A DNA stretch of 64,000 bases from Paramacrobiotus metropolitanus (lineage: Eukaryota; Tardigrada; Eutardigrada; Parachela; Macrobiotidae): the NCBI RefSeq assembly GCF_019649055.1, contig NW_026570326.1:372001-436000 (forward strand). Direction: 5' to 3'. The position numbers and the translations under genes are program-made. Below, in pieces: positions 24,170-36,573 of the stretch. Within the stretch, counting starts at the first letter, position 1, and each line of letters begins with the position of its first letter. The notes beneath the pieces were generated by a model. That model worked only from the letters and a program-made list of their open reading frames with translations. It searched no databases and was not told the DNA's origin.

Positions 24170-25052
24170 AAACGTTTTATTTGTGACTCCATGTACAGTG
24201 TAGTAATTAGCCTTTGTTGATCGAAGCCAAAGCAAACTGTGATAAATAATAAAATATGGAAATGCCATTCGGAGCTTGGGCAAATATCACACTCTATACG
24301 AGAGAGTGAATTTCGAATCCTAACATGTGTCCTGAACTGATGTCCGAGCTGTAGAGTTGACAGGGATAGGTACTCTGGCTTACATAAGCTATAGGCGCAA
24401 TCCGGCAGTAGTGCGCTATAAGTACCAGTTCAAGCTTCGGTGCAACAACATCAGCCGACAACAGTTACTGCGACAGTGCGACTTACAACCTTTACAAAGT
24501 GAAACACAAACAAAATTCAATGATAATTCCACTGATAAAGCAAACAGAACGAAATAAAATACACAGATTACTAAATAACTGGCACGTTCGTGATAGAGTC
24601 AGCTACACAGAGATGTAGCACGCGACGAACCCATTCCCACTTCCTTTGGACCGTTTTCCTCAACGGCACTTTTCAATGGTTTGCGCATTCGCTTCAGCAA
24701 GAATTTTGCTATGGGTTGATAAGCCACCCAAAACTAAGCAGCCATAGTACAGCCAACCGCACTGTGCAGTGTCCAGGACACAACGACACATGCGGAACAG
24801 GTTTTAGAATAGTATTTGCTGAAAAACAAAAAAAAATTTATTGATTTGTCCAAAACGCTTATCAGCAGGATAACGAAATAGCTGTAGAAGTTCGTTCCCG
24901 TTAGGACTGAAACCGACTGACTGTACATAGATGAAGCCGATTAAAGGAGGTTTTAAAAGTGAATCGACCGGGACCAGAGTCACCAGACCAAGTCCTGTCA
25001 GTGCACAAAACGAAAAGGTCGCCGCTCGATTTATAGCGTGTCACTAGGGCTC
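24170..25052. other. Spacer after LLM-3
   Basis: Contains the likely 3' end of LLM-3. No other exon is supported; short frames have no family signature. Confidence 0.35.
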
Positions 25053-25688
25053 TTATATACCTGCTGGCTGATCCGAGACAGTTAGATGAGTTGGATTAGA
25101 TGGAAAGGTTGAACCAGTTCCAGTTTTTGGGAAGGCATTGCACAGATCAGTGTTACAGCGGCATTGTGTACCAGTGGCACCCTCATTAAACCTCACACCT
25201 GCTTCACACTTCATTGCCTCCCTGTCGGAATCCTTCGACCCACACCACTGTCCGTCCAATCGAAACCCCTTTTCTAAATATAAAAAGTACGAAATGATCA
25301 GATTTCATCTCCGCATGAAAGCTACTCGAAAATAAATTAAAATCAAATCAAAGCCACGTCGTTTTTTCAGCTTTAAGTCTCTAACAAGACCTTTTCCAGC
25401 AAACCCAGTCAAAGCTTGTTTGCAGACAGATTTCAGGACAAAAACATACGTTTTTTGAATTTTTCTTCGTGGATATTCAACCTTTAGCCTTCAGGATAAT
25501 CAGAACTCCACGAACCTTTCCCGCGCTCTGGATAAAACATTGTCACGTATTGACAGCTGGTTATACTCTGATCACAGTCCATAGTTTTATTGTTTAAGCA
25601 ATTCGTTTTCATCTCTAGCCAAAATTCATTATCGGGAACGCTCCCACTGGCATACTGGCATTGGTAGCATTAATTTTGATCGCTGTTC
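25053..25688 (-). pseudogene. Three-finger domain gene, partial or damaged (TFP-d)
   Basis: Two minus-strand exons join in frame: 25516-25688 and 25053-25273. They give CYQCQYASGS...MDCDQSITSCQYV followed by QWCGSKDSD and CRCNTDLCNAF, a full set of finger Cys, then a Thr/Pro-rich end without a GPI-like tail. Directly before the first CYQC the frame reads TAA: the paralogue TFP-g has CTTAAATGC where this has ATTAATGC, so one A appears missing. I found no signal-peptide exon upstream. Either a frameshifted relic or a single-base error in an A run. Closest paralogue is TFP-g at 34820. Confidence 0.5.
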
Positions 25689-26570
25689 CTAAACGAACAC
25701 ACTACTTTAGGTAAACGTTAAATGTTAACAGGATATATTTTACGAGATTGGAGGGAAATCCAGACCTACATATCTTGGTTTACAGCTTGATTTAGGTAAG
25801 CAGTAGGGCATTTCTTTGAGGGAAACGCATAAGTACATGGTGCCCACTACTCAGCCCGTAAAAAGCGAGTCTGCACTTAATCATCGCTCAAATTACGTTG
25901 CGGATACTTCTCCATGAAATATGTTACATAGCGCGCTGCTCTACCTGCGCAAACCATTGTCAGAAAAATCGTGAAATACAAGATCGACTTGCACTTCATG
26001 AGTCGTGAATACATCTGTACATGTAGCGAAAAAAGCCAAGTAACTCAATATGGGCGTTTACCAGCCCCTCTTGAGTCTAGACATCCTTCATTTTGGCCTA
26101 GAATTTTTGCTGAAATACTACAACTTATACCTCGAAACAGTCACTTTTTTAAAATACAAAGTGTATGGTAAAAGCTCGTTATTTAAGACAGTATTACTAC
26201 AAGAAGTGAAAGATTGACTACTTACTGTGAACGAAGCATGATTGCGCGCAGTAATAGGATCGATTTTTTCACAGTTAAATTAAAATTTAATAAACAGCAA
26301 TTCCACCATAGCAACACTGGCTGCAAATATTGCGGCAAATGAATCTCCCGAGCGCACATTCAGCAGACAAGCTGGATTTTTGTGGAATTAACAAGATAAG
26401 TACCACAGCGATAAGTCGTCTGCACCGTCTGCACCACAGAAATTAACAACATGCGACTGACAACAATGAACGTTTGTTGCAGATTTCTTGTATGAATTCC
26501 GACATTAGATAGTGCAGTTTTAAACTTACTTTATTTTTTTAAACACCACATTGCTAAATGATCGGATTAC
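25689..26570. other. Spacer upstream of TFP-e
   Basis: No convincing exon. It would be the place for missing first exons of TFP-d or TFP-e, but I could not identify a signal peptide with a matching splice phase. Confidence 0.35.
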
Positions 26571-26572
26571 AT

Positions 26573-27827
26573 ACTCGCAACGACAGCTCTAATTCTGAAC
26601 TTCCAAAGTATTTGCTATCATTCTAGACTATGAATGTAAAACTTATGCCCCGGATCGAAGGAATCTACTGTGCCCTTATTTAAACGAATTTCGGAGCCTA
26701 AATGATTATGTCAAAACAAACTGCACTCGCACAAATTATTGTGCTGAAGTGTCTTACGATCCCGATGGCGGCACAAGTAGGTACTTCGTCGTTTTAAAAT
26801 ATTAGAGAGACTTGCACTTTTCAAAAATTATACGATGATTTGATCTTGCGAAAAAATAAGAAACCGAAGAAGAAGAGATAACACAATTACCAACAAAACG
26901 TCACCATCACAATATTATGTAGTAATACGCTTACAGGAGAAGTCCCAAAATTTTATTTATACAGAGCGACAACCGCTCGTTGGTTAAGAGCCGCCACTAT
27001 GGCGCGCATTTCTGAGCTGGTTTTGGGCGCAGTTTTAATTGCTCTAAAGTTATTTTCAAAAATTTTTGGACTTAAGTAGGCGAACGGGAAAAGTAATCCG
27101 GTTGCTTGTACGCGATTAACAGCTCCGACGTTAACAGTTAAATTTTAATAACTCATTTTACCTTTCCGTTTCCTCTGTGCGGCTATTAAACGATATCGCA
27201 TTTCCCCGCTGTATCTCTAAGTCGCTAACAAAGAAATTTATGTGGCTTCTCTCGAACTTCCTCCGAAATACTCCGATTGGCAATGATCGTTATGTGAGGC
27301 TGTATTCTACAGAAAGACTAATATACAGTAGAATGTGTGTGTTTTTAGCACCAGTTTTAACAAAATCATGATCAGCATGTTTCACTGCAGAAAGGTTTGT
27401 GGGAAAGAACTGTCTTGGCGATGATGGTTTGTAAGTACTCAGGAAGTATAAATACTGTAACCCTACTCGCGTACGTCCAATGCTCTGCTGCATCTGACAC
27501 ACGCATTTCTAATCAATAAAGTTTTCTGTTTCAGAGCGGGAAGTCAACAGGACAAGCCTAAGCCCCGGGTGCACGATAGATGAAGGTGGCGGTGTTCGAC
27601 ATGTTACATGCTTGTGCAACACTGATTTATGCAACAATCGAACGCTCGCGGAACTACTTGTAGCACGGTCCGCTAATAACGCAATCTATCCATTTTTGCC
27701 AGTTTTAACTGTTACAGCTTTTTTAGCAAAGCGTCTGAGACACCGGGATTATGATACCGGTGTAGAATTACCCGAAATCTTGCGCAGAGAATTGCAAATC
27801 TGCCACGTGTACTTTCGGTTAATGTAG
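26573..27827 (+). pseudogene. Three-finger domain pseudogene, TFP-e
   Basis: Close relative of TFP-f and TFP-h. Recognisable parts: a degenerate first exon near 26573-26607, second exon 26627-26776 (YECKTYAP ... TNYCAEVSY), 40-nt third exon 27391-27430 (FVGKNCLGDDG) and last exon 27535-27827 (CLCNTDLCNNRT). Lesions against TFP-f: the first exon is out of phase and its intron has shrunk to about 19 bp, too short to splice, with the start of exon 2 lost; the last exon has one extra base before CCCCGG, which breaks the frame after splicing. Independent lesions make this a probable true pseudogene rather than a sequencing error. Confidence 0.6.
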
Positions 27828-28560
27828 GTAATTATTATTATTATTGGTAATTAGTTTTGGTGAATGTTCTAAAATTAGCAAGTGTAGTCAAGGCATAAAG
27901 CCGGTTGACCGCTTGCATCAACCCAACGTTTATTTTTCCTGGTGTAATTGCCGGTTGCCTAGCAGTTGAGCGAAGCTAGTACGCGGAGGTTGACGAGCGG
28001 CTGCTTTTCTACATACAAGAGACTGCCAAACGAACTGCTAGAAAAAGCTAAACAGCTTCCCTGTTCAAAGAGCAAAGATTTATAAAGTGATCAGTGTCTA
28101 TCGTTTTGTGTGCAAACCATACCGCTATCAAGGAAAGGGGGAAGAAGCGGCTGACCAGTAGAGTGAGATAGAGATTGCGTGCCATCAGCAGTCCTAAAAC
28201 AAACTAGCTAACGATTGTAAGTTAGTTTAAACTTCCTGGTTTTTACTCGAAAAAAACCCACGCGCTGTCCAGACTCCAGCGCCAGATGAAATGGCCAAAC
28301 CAAACTGATTTTACTTGAGGCACCTAAACGAGGTGAAGCCGAAAACTAACCATATGGGTAATCTCTGCTGTTTTGCTAACGTACAGTACTTTTCATGGAA
28401 TAACAGCAAATTTTTGGCCAATCTGGACTAGACCGCTTTCACAAGCAAGTCCAATTAAAAAAAAGGCTTATTCTTCCATTTGCAGGGAAGAGATCACCTT
28501 GGTCCAGGACCGGGGTTTTTTTAAATCTCCTTATCCCTTTAACGTTTCATATGTTTTGGC
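27828..28560. other. Spacer before LLM-4
   Basis: No exon supported on either strand. It should contain the 3' UTR of LLM-4 on the minus strand. Confidence 0.35.
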
Positions 28561-31045
28561 CTACTTTATTGTATCCTGATATTGCCCGAAACTAGTTTTG
28601 TTAAACGGCAACACCAGCAGTTCATGCCCATCGTAATACTTTATCTCGCGGCCCAACGGCCTTATTCCGTAACAGTTTAAGCCCGATTGGGCTTCATTAT
28701 ACCACTGCCCAGTTTCAACACCGACGTACGAAAGAATTTCAGCGGTATCCTTATAGCACACATCCGCTCTGTACGTAGCATCGGCGCGGCCGCCCATACA
28801 GGTATTCGCGGGGTACGCTAGAGTCTGCTCCTCTGCGACATGGCCAACCACACACCAGTCGGCTCCGTGCGACCAAGCGTCGCGCATGTGGGCCAGTGTC
28901 GCCAGTTCACATCTGAAGACGTCTCGGCAGATGCCACTGGCTTGGGGTTTGGTAAAGGTCACCACAGTGTGCGTTGCCCGCACATGAAAGGCTTCCCGGA
29001 TATCCGATGGCTGTTTCTTGTGAATGGTTAAGCTCCCGTCTGATGGGTTATTTGCGTCAGCGGTTTCCGTTAAACTGCCTGCGTAATTGAATCGTGTCTT
29101 CATAACGCCGATGATCTTGGAGATCCTGATCTAAAAGATACGCAAGCAAACTTTGTTTGTTACAAAATTCCTTCAAGATTCAGAAAAGCAAACGCACTAA
29201 CTTTTAGGCAAAGTAATCGCAGGTACCGAGGTTTGCCGACAAAGGTCAAACAAATGAATGAAAAAGCAAGATGACGTTTACATACCGATAAAGATCCAAA
29301 ATTCGTCGTCTGCTTCAACGCTGCCAAGTTGGTCCGCTTGAGCGCCAACTCCTTCGGGATAAACCGGGTACCTTTCATCTCGGTGACCTTTCTGCCTTCG
29401 TTGATGTTGCGCAGATAATTCTCCATCTCATCGCGCTGCGAGTTGGAACTGCCTTTATTCGTGCAGGCCGACACTTCCACGCCACCGGCCCCCTCGATAC
29501 CAAAATTGGCGTTTCCGCATTTCTTCTCGCTCTCCTGTTTCTTAAAGTAATCCATGATGCGGTGCTGGGTCTCCTGGTCCTGCTTGTCGAATGAGTCCTG
29601 GTATTCGCGAGTGATTTTATCCGGACGGGCATTTTCTTCCTTCCAGTATACCGATTCCCACATCTTGGGCGTGAACGACGCCGACGTGGTCTCCTGGAGT
29701 TTGAGCGCTTCGCCGATAAAGTGCATGAGTGTCGGCGACTGATCGCCGCCGATGAACTCCGCATCGGCAATTTCCGCAGCCATCACATTACTGGCGATCT
29801 CCTGCTGCAGCTGCTTGGCGTCCTCGCCACTTAAATACACATCGGTTCCCTGGAATTTCTGCTGCAGTTCTGTGAAAAGCTTCCCGGTTTGCACGTGCTC
29901 CGCGGTCAGCGTAATGCGGCGGGCCGATGAGCGCTGCGACTCCAACGTGTAGTACACTTCCGCGTCGCTTAATAAATTCACTGTCCCGTTAACTAGGCCG
30001 CCTTTTAGCCGCTGACATTTCCATCCAGTCGCGCAATACACACGAAAAATCACGGTATCCGCTTGGTTGGAGTACGGACGCCATGAGTTCTCCACTTCAT
30101 AGTCAGCATCCCACTCGGGATTCTCGATGGATAAACGGATGCTCTCGATGGGCATGATGCGCAGTTTCATCACAGGGTTCTCCGTAAGCTTCGTCATTTC
30201 CTGCTTAATGTGATCAAGGAACTTTTGGTTGTACATGATCGCGGAGAACTCCACAGTGAAGCGCTGCTCAAAATGGTTGAAGGAGAGATTTGTGCTGCTG
30301 GCATTAATCAAAAGTAGGGGGCGTAGTAATAGACGCCCGCTTCCGGAGTGCTGTTGGCTGTGGCGGTTTGTTCTTTCTCATAGATCAGGATCCGGTAATT
30401 TAAGTAAGGAATAGAGTATCTGGCGGTCCGCGAGATCTCGTATTTGCTCCATGTGAGAGCGGTCGGTGGGGCGGGTTCAGGATTCGTCTGTCCGTCGTCT
30501 AAGTTAGCAGAACGTAAGAAAATGCGCTCCGTAATGGTTAATATGGCACGATTACCTGCTGCTCTTTGCTGGGCTTCCCTGGCAGTTCCATTGGGCGATC
30601 GTACTGCACCGAAAACGCTGTCTGCAAAATAAAACAGCTATCTACAAAAAATGCCTTATTTTTAACCATTGCTGCTGTCGTTAAATGTTAAGTTATTGTA
30701 GAGATAATATAATTTGCTCTCATTGATAACCCTACTAAATAATGCTGTGATTAATTACAAATTTATGCTGTTTTGTCAACAAACGAAGAAAACAAGAGTA
30801 CGTTCCCGCGTGACCTTTTGTTGTTAGACACAGGTTGAAACGCATTTGTCCATTTTGCACTTAGTGCGATGAAATTCCGGACTACCTCGAACAACTCAGT
30901 ACTCACCATGAGGGGTGCTGCGTTCAACCGTTTCTCGAAATAGCATGACATAGACCAGGCTGGCAATAATCAGAAGCAAAACCATTAAAACGATCTGTAA
31001 TACCCGTACATCGGATAAAAATCTCCACAGGCGATAGCAAACCAT
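28561..31045 (-). CDS. Type II membrane protein with C-terminal Link-like domain, LLM-4
   Basis: Minus-strand exons 30907-31045, 30556-30621 (66-nt stalk), 29286-30498 and 28561-29130, phases 1, 1, 0 as in LLM-1. Membrane segment at about 19-37 (LQIVLMVLLLIIASLVYVML). The ectodomain has WSKYEISRT, the pair CATGWKC, the module and YWKEENARPDK; the Link-like end has EAFHVR, ASGICRDV, GADWCVVGH, AYPANTC and GLNCYGIRP. Frame break: a run of five G near 30316-30320 (plus strand) should be six for the frame to continue through VYYY-type residues, so the uninterrupted part starts at 30311. With that base the product would be about 662 residues. It is the only LLM gene on the minus strand, facing LLM-3. 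Confidence 0.7.
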
Positions 31046-31926
31046 TTTCTGTGTAAAAAGATTTTAGATACTACAAGCTGCAGAAACTGCAGCAAAAATT
31101 GTATTTTATTGACGCATCATTAGAGTTTAGTACAAACGAATACTGCTCTAGCAAAATATTATATCACGATATCCTACGCAGTACGGTACCTGTAATCTAT
31201 CGTGGCTGCTCATACAGATGTTCCTTAACAACAAAGCGCTACCAATACTGTAAGTCAATTAATTTAAAATAATACACATGCATCAAATTTAAACGCATTA
31301 AAAGTGGAAATACCCAAACTGGCCAAACACATTAGAAATTCGTTCGCTCAGTACCTCCCGACCTTTTTAACTATACTGAAATCAGCCTTTGTGCGGATGC
31401 GGTTATATATAACCATAATAATGCATAATTATGCACCCAGCAAAATCTTTCTGCAAATGTTCTAACTTAAAGATCCGTGGTTTACTGTTTTGGAAAAATT
31501 GCTTTGTCATGCTGACCTCACATCTAGAGCAGACTTCCTTAACGGGAAGAGACTGTTAACGCTGATTCCCCAGTTGTGACTAGCATAACAGTTCTCAGCG
31601 TAATGTCTATCGTAATGTCCGAGTCATTAATGTCCGAGTCCGACTAATTAATATTACTTATTAACTACATCCTTAATTTGATTTGTTACCTTGACGACAC
31701 AAATATTATTTTGGTTTTTTGAGGCAGTAGTCATTGTGAGGAATACTCGGTATATTCGGGCAACAACATCAGCTACAACAAAAAAATAATAATACAGTAA
31801 GAGCTTCGAGTACAGCTGAAGGTGTTTACCTATAAGGAAGTCAGGACTGCTAATTCGGATGCTTGTAGGCGTTATCCTGACACTAGTTTTGTTACAGAAA
31901 TAAACGTGTAATAATAAACAGCCAAC
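31046..31926. other. Divergent spacer between LLM-4 and TFP-f
   Basis: About 880 bp between two genes transcribed away from each other, so both promoters should lie here. AT-rich; I see no distinct motif beyond scattered TATA-like runs. Confidence 0.35.
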
Positions 31927-32996
31927 ATGATTGTGTTACTGGTTCCGCTGACTCTAATTCTGAATTGTCAAAGTATGTCGAAAACCAATCCTGCTCGAAC
32001 TGCGACATATTTCTTTTTACAGACAGTGCAATACGTTTTGATTTTCTGGATTCATTGCATTTGACCTTAGGGTCAAATTTGCACCTCCTCATTGTTTTCT
32101 TCTTTCAGGGGTCGCAGCAATCCTCTGTTATGAATGTAGAACTTCTTCTCCGCCTACGCCAAATCATTTGTGCCCCAGTGAATATGATATACAAAACATA
32201 AGCGCTCTTCCCAAAACAAATTGCACCCGAACCAGTTATTGTGCTGAAGTGTCTTACGAATCACCAAGGGGCACAAGTATGTAGATAGCTTCGAAGTTCG
32301 CAATAGCTCAAAAGGTGTGTTTTACTCGCATCCTGAATTCCACTGTGGTTTCCTCAAAGTTACCGCGAAAAGCGTTCGATAATTATAGGCTACACGATAC
32401 GGAAGAAAGGAGAATGTCAGTAGTTTTGGCTCTTAATGGTTCGCGGTCGTGAATAGTTGGCTAAGTCTGAATTTTTAGTCTGAGCAACATAGTTGATCCG
32501 TGGCCTGCACACTGTCGCCGCAACCACGTCGCGCCATAATTTGTTTAGTTGTACGTATCTTAGCGCTTATTCAAAATAAATAAAAGGCTGCCTGTATAGT
32601 ATAGTGTACAAAGTTAAAATTAGCAATGTTCCGTTGCAGAAACGTTTGTGGGAAAGAACTGCCTGGGTGGTTATAGCCTGTAAGTACAGGTACACTCAGA
32701 TTGTAGCCATCACGGTGAAGAGAGTTTTAGTACCTGTGAATGATTACGAATTTATTGTATCAAAAACTATAATTCACTGTTTCAGAGCATCCCACAGAGA
32801 AAACAATCCTAGCCCCGGCTGCGAACTAAGCCTTGGTGGCGGATCTCGATACGTTTACTGTTTATGCAATACTGATCTATGCAACAATCGAACAATACTG
32901 GAGCTAATCGCCGCACGATCCGCTTACAACAAATGCTACACCCTTTTGCCATTCTTGACGGCTACGGCAATCACTGCTCTGACTGCAGGGAAATAG
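31927..32996 (+). CDS. Three-finger (Ly6/uPAR-like) protein, TFP-f
   Basis: Four exons: 31927-31972, 32109-32276, 32640-32679 and 32786-32996, 154 residues, all phases consistent. Exon 1 is a short signal peptide (MIVLLVPLTLILNCQ). Exon 2 has CYECRTSSPP ... TSYCAEVSY, exon 3 FVGKNC, and exon 4 PGCELSLGG, YVYCLCNTDLCNN and a hydrophobic C-terminal tail typical of a GPI-attachment signal. Exon lengths 46, 168 and 40 are identical in TFP-h on the other strand, which supports both models. Probable GPI-anchored surface protein; partner unknown. Confidence 0.8.
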
Positions 32997-33017
32997 GCCT
33001 ACTGTAGCGTCGGGAAC

Positions 33018-33106
33018 AAGTTAGACCACAGAGTTCGTAAATATTGCCCGTGCAGCGTGGGTATATGCAGTGCGCATTTTTCCGGTAAACGAACTCTGGT
33101 CTAACT
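33018..33106. repeat. Inverted repeat just after TFP-f
   Basis: Arms 33018-33038 (AAGTTAGACCACAGAGTTCG) and 33089-33106, separated by about 50 bp, begin 21 bp after the TFP-f stop codon. It could fold in the 3' UTR or be a small fold-back element. Confidence 0.65.
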
Positions 33107-34100
33107 TGCTACCGTAGCTGCAGTACTACCGCACCAAATTATTCGGAATCCTGCAGTATGGTATTAAAATATCTGTACGACACTTGTAAGTTCACCTAAA
33201 TGTTCATCTGAGGCTCCCACAATTAGGAAGACTTCCTTATATGCCCCATTGACTGCTTTTAGCACCAACGCTTACGACTTTTTCAATCAAGAGATAGTAC
33301 TGAAGTTCCGCATTAATGTATACTGGCAAATCTTGTCAGAAGTATTTTTCACTTTCAATGCTTAAAATTTGGGCCCCTTTTCGTTCATCAGATTTTGTTT
33401 CTGCTGAATGTAATCTTTACAAAGCTTTAGTCACGCTGCAAGCAAAGTGAAAAAGAACAATAATACCAGCCACGCTTTATAATGCAGCATTGCGGTACAG
33501 TGTATCGGTCATGCAGCATGAGTCATGATGAACTAGCAAGTTACTGTATCTTACCGATTGCATGTCTCTGTGATTACCTAGCGTACTGTATCATGATTTT
33601 TTATGTGTGTTTTATCACGGTTTACGTACGGAACTGCACCACTGTTATCAACCAAATGGCGGCCGAATCGCAACGCAACCATGGTTGGCTTATTAAAAAT
33701 TTTGTTTGGATTCAAATAAGTAGGATTGCCGTGCAATACAAACTGTAAGAGTTGTCAGTGAACAACAATTAATACAATTACATTGCATATCTAGTAGGGT
33801 TTTCTTTGAGAATTTGTTTATCGTTGGCCGAAACGGATAGCCACCTCTTCTTCGGCATGTCACCGGTCACCGGTGCCGAATCTAAAAATAACGCGGCTTA
33901 CCGGCAACTTCCAGTTGCACGCCCAACAGAAACGCCCAGCAGCAGCAAACGAATTTTTTTGGAATTTTGTAATAATAATATGATATATATTTCGCAGTAT
34001 GGCATTAGTAATATATCGCACTGTCAGTATGATGGGGATAATTTTGAAGCTGTGAAAGCGCACTTTCATCAAAGATGACCTTATTCATCGTCTCCAGTAG
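33107..34100. other. Spacer
   Basis: No exon supported. Open frames at 33482-33748 and 33806-34078 have no family resemblance and no clear splice context. Confidence 0.3.
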
Positions 34101-34271
34101 ATGGGCATCCTCGATCGCAGTGGCAACCAGGATGATTTAGCTGAGCGGGTGCGCAAGAATTTGCTGGAGCGGGCATCATTCAACCAGGAAGTGGACGGCA
34201 AAGCCGCAGCCTTCACCGACCTTTACACACTCTCAACCGACCGCCCGTTCGCAGGCAGCGATTTCGCATAA
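34101..34271 (+). CDS. Short GC-rich open frame of unknown origin
   Basis: ATG-to-stop frame of 56 residues with coding-like composition (charged, Ala-rich: DDLAERVRKNLLERASF) and clearly higher GC than its surroundings. A stop codon precedes the ATG directly. No signal peptide, Cys or recognised domain. It may be a lone exon, a fragment of a retrocopied gene, or chance; I do not recognise it. Confidence 0.2.
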   Translation: MGILDRSGNQDDLAERVRKNLLERASFNQEVDGKAAAFTDLYTLSTDRPFAGSDFA

Positions 34272-34819
34272 AGCTAGGGCGTCAAAGTTGCGCGCAAGTC
34301 GGTAGCCGGTGGTTAAATTCGGCCCTAGTGTTATTTTGCAATATTCCTCACTACGGCTCCATCGAGCCTTCCGCCCCTGCTGTGATTCCCACTGGCAGCA
34401 CTACTTAAGTCGTCGTCTGTGATATTATTACACTATGTCGTTACTATGGTTGTAACTTGTACCGTTTTGCTTTAAGGCTGGAGAAAATATTTTGTAAAAT
34501 CTGGTTTTTTCCAGGATTACGCGGTTTTACTTACTGCATTGTAACAACTACGGCTCTTCCCGTATCTGTAACGTGTATTGTAATAATTAACGACGTTCAA
34601 AACAAATGAGTTTGTGGCAGAGTTATCCACACAACTGTTGTTTTGGAGCTAGATTGTAGTATTTGCAATAACAACTGTCAGATAAAAAAATTAAAGCTAG
34701 TGAATGCCAACTTTTGTACTACCTGGCCGCTACATAGGTATATCGAAGCACCTGACTGCTTAAGGACGTCTCGCTAACCTTCATATTCCATGTTAAAAAA
34801 TTGCTTTTGTCGAAAGAAG

Positions 34820-35179
34820 ATGAGCTGGAAGCCGTTCGTATCAGTAACGATTATTCTGATATTATCCTACGAAGGTAAGGCAATATTCTGGTATTTTAGG
34901 ATCTTTATCTTGCATTTCCTATAAGTGACAAGCTCGCATTTTTATTTGATGACTGCTAAATTGGATTTATAATAAAATTTAAATTTCCATTTGGTATAAT
35001 AAGGTTCGTGTCAATTTGATGCCATGTTTTCCTTGAGATACCCAAGGTATTTAGGGACTGCGCTTAAATGCTACCATTGTGAATACGTAAGCGGAGACGT
35101 GCCGGATGACGAGTACTGGGAAGATAAGAAAACGAACTGCCTGAATAGCAAGACCATGGATTGTGATCCCAGACCGTGA
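34820..35179 (+). pseudogene. Truncated three-finger gene, TFP-g
   Basis: Exon 1 34820-34874 encodes a signal peptide (MSWKPFVSVTIILILSYE) and ends in phase 1. Exon 2 starts at 35055 and joins in frame to ALKCYHCEYVSGD ... TNCLNSKTMDCD, closely matching TFP-d. The match to TFP-d stops after TGTGATC near 35168, and a stop codon follows at 35177-35179. The following 280 bp contain the dispersed CGACGAAATGTCC element. The remaining fingers were not found downstream, so an insertion seems to have cut the gene. Confidence 0.55.
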
Positions 35180-35184
35180 CAGCC

Positions 35185-35450
35185 CAAGTGGTTGCTGGAC
35201 ATTTCGTCGTGGGACATTTCGCCACACGTTTTTCGTCGCAGCGGCTAATTTGTTTTGGGATAACTCGTTTTGAAACCGTTTTATTGTGTGACACTTGGTC
35301 GCACGACTTTCGCGGAGTCGAAAAAATATCGACTGGTTTATGGCAACGAACAGTCATATGACTGTTTGCCACAAAAACGACTTGTCCTTAGACGAAATGT
35401 CCGTAAAACCAAATGTCCCGCGACGACCTGTCGCGTAGCCATCCAGACAT
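35185..35450. mobile_element. Small non-autonomous element interrupting TFP-g
   Basis: Begins with copies of GGACATTTCGTCGTGGGACATTTCG and ends with inverted-looking GACGAAATGTCC...AATGTCCCGCGACGACC. Related fragments are at 2740-2830 and near 46500-46560. The terminal motifs suggest inverted repeats of a DNA transposon, but I could not fix the exact ends or a target duplication. Confidence 0.45.
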
Positions 35451-36096
35451 AATTAGTTGTGTAAACGCAACGCTGTTTTACTCCCGCCGTAAGTTTCTTT
35501 TGAAAACTTGTTTCAACTCTTTCGTGTAATATGAATTTTTCGGTAGGATGATGCCTCTAAATCTTTACTTTGGGGGAATTTAATGCATTTTATGATCAAA
35601 CTGTACTGCAGTACCATGGCTTGGGTTGACTGCTTTGTAAACGCTTTGGGCGCGGAACAGCATTCCATTCAGCAACAAGACACCGCTAAATTTCGCCGAG
35701 GTTAGCTAGTCACATAATATTTGGTCGCAGACACGTCGCGGCTAATTAAACTCGCCGCTCGTGTTATCGTAAGAGGAGAGGGAATTTGGGGACGGTGTAA
35801 ACGTTAGGGACCAAAGAATCCGCATCAACCTATTCACTGAACTCATGAGCCTTTTGCCGGCAGATTGATCCGGCAGGCAGATTGATACAGGCAGATGTGT
35901 AAACCTTTCTGCAAACCTTCATCAATATTTCTCCCGGTAGCACCTGTGACCTTTCAGACATTCTGCCGGACTGCTAGCGGGATTCATTGACCAGATAGTG
36001 ACGCTCCTATGGGTCGCTATCTTGTAGGACTATTAACTTATTAGGTGGCAAGATATTTTGTCCCGGGAAGAAAAAGTCGTATTTATACGAACGTAC
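35451..36096. other. Spacer with a CTTTCTGCCGG-type repeat
   Basis: Between about 35850 and 35975 the motif GCCGGCAGATTGATCCGGCA and relatives recur; similar pieces are at 47395-47575. Probably another dispersed repeat family. No gene. Confidence 0.4.
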
Positions 36097-36380
36097 TGTT
36101 ACGTGCTTTTTCTAAGGTGGAATACGCGGATGTAAAGTAGCTTTATTGATAGAAATAAGCCAGATGTTATTAGCTAGTTGAGCCTGATGTAAAGCTAAAG
36201 AAAGATACAGTAGCAAGCCGGTTTTATACCGAGCTGCTGGTAAGAAACTGTATAAATAGAACATTGTAGGTGGAACTAAAGTAAGTGTAACAGAAGTACA
36301 TAAAAGGATACAGTACATATAAGGAGATAGTAATTATAGATATAGTGTACGTATAGTACTTATGTAATGTACTCGTAACA
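36097..36380 (-). repeat. LTR (3' LTR in element orientation)
   Basis: Starts TG and ends CA, 284 bp, matching 38899-39182. Its inner edge touches the polypurine tract 36381-36391, as expected for the 3' LTR of a minus-strand element. Confidence 0.85.
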
Positions 36381-36573
36381 TTCCCCTCCTTAAAACAAAA
36401 TCGTCCTCGATTTTAATTAGTAATAAAAGATCAAGAATAAAAAGAAAGGTAAAAATTAATGCTGAATACGTGGGAGTCCATTGCGTTGTAGGCGGACTTC
36501 GGTTAGGGCAAGAGTTCTGATCCGGTATAACGGGTGGTCCAATTTTGGCTTCTGTTTCATGGTTTCTCACTGT

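Noticed and set aside
36112-36318. 68-codon frame repeated in both LTRs
   Set aside because: The duplication is just the LTR repeat; composition gives no reason to think it is translated.
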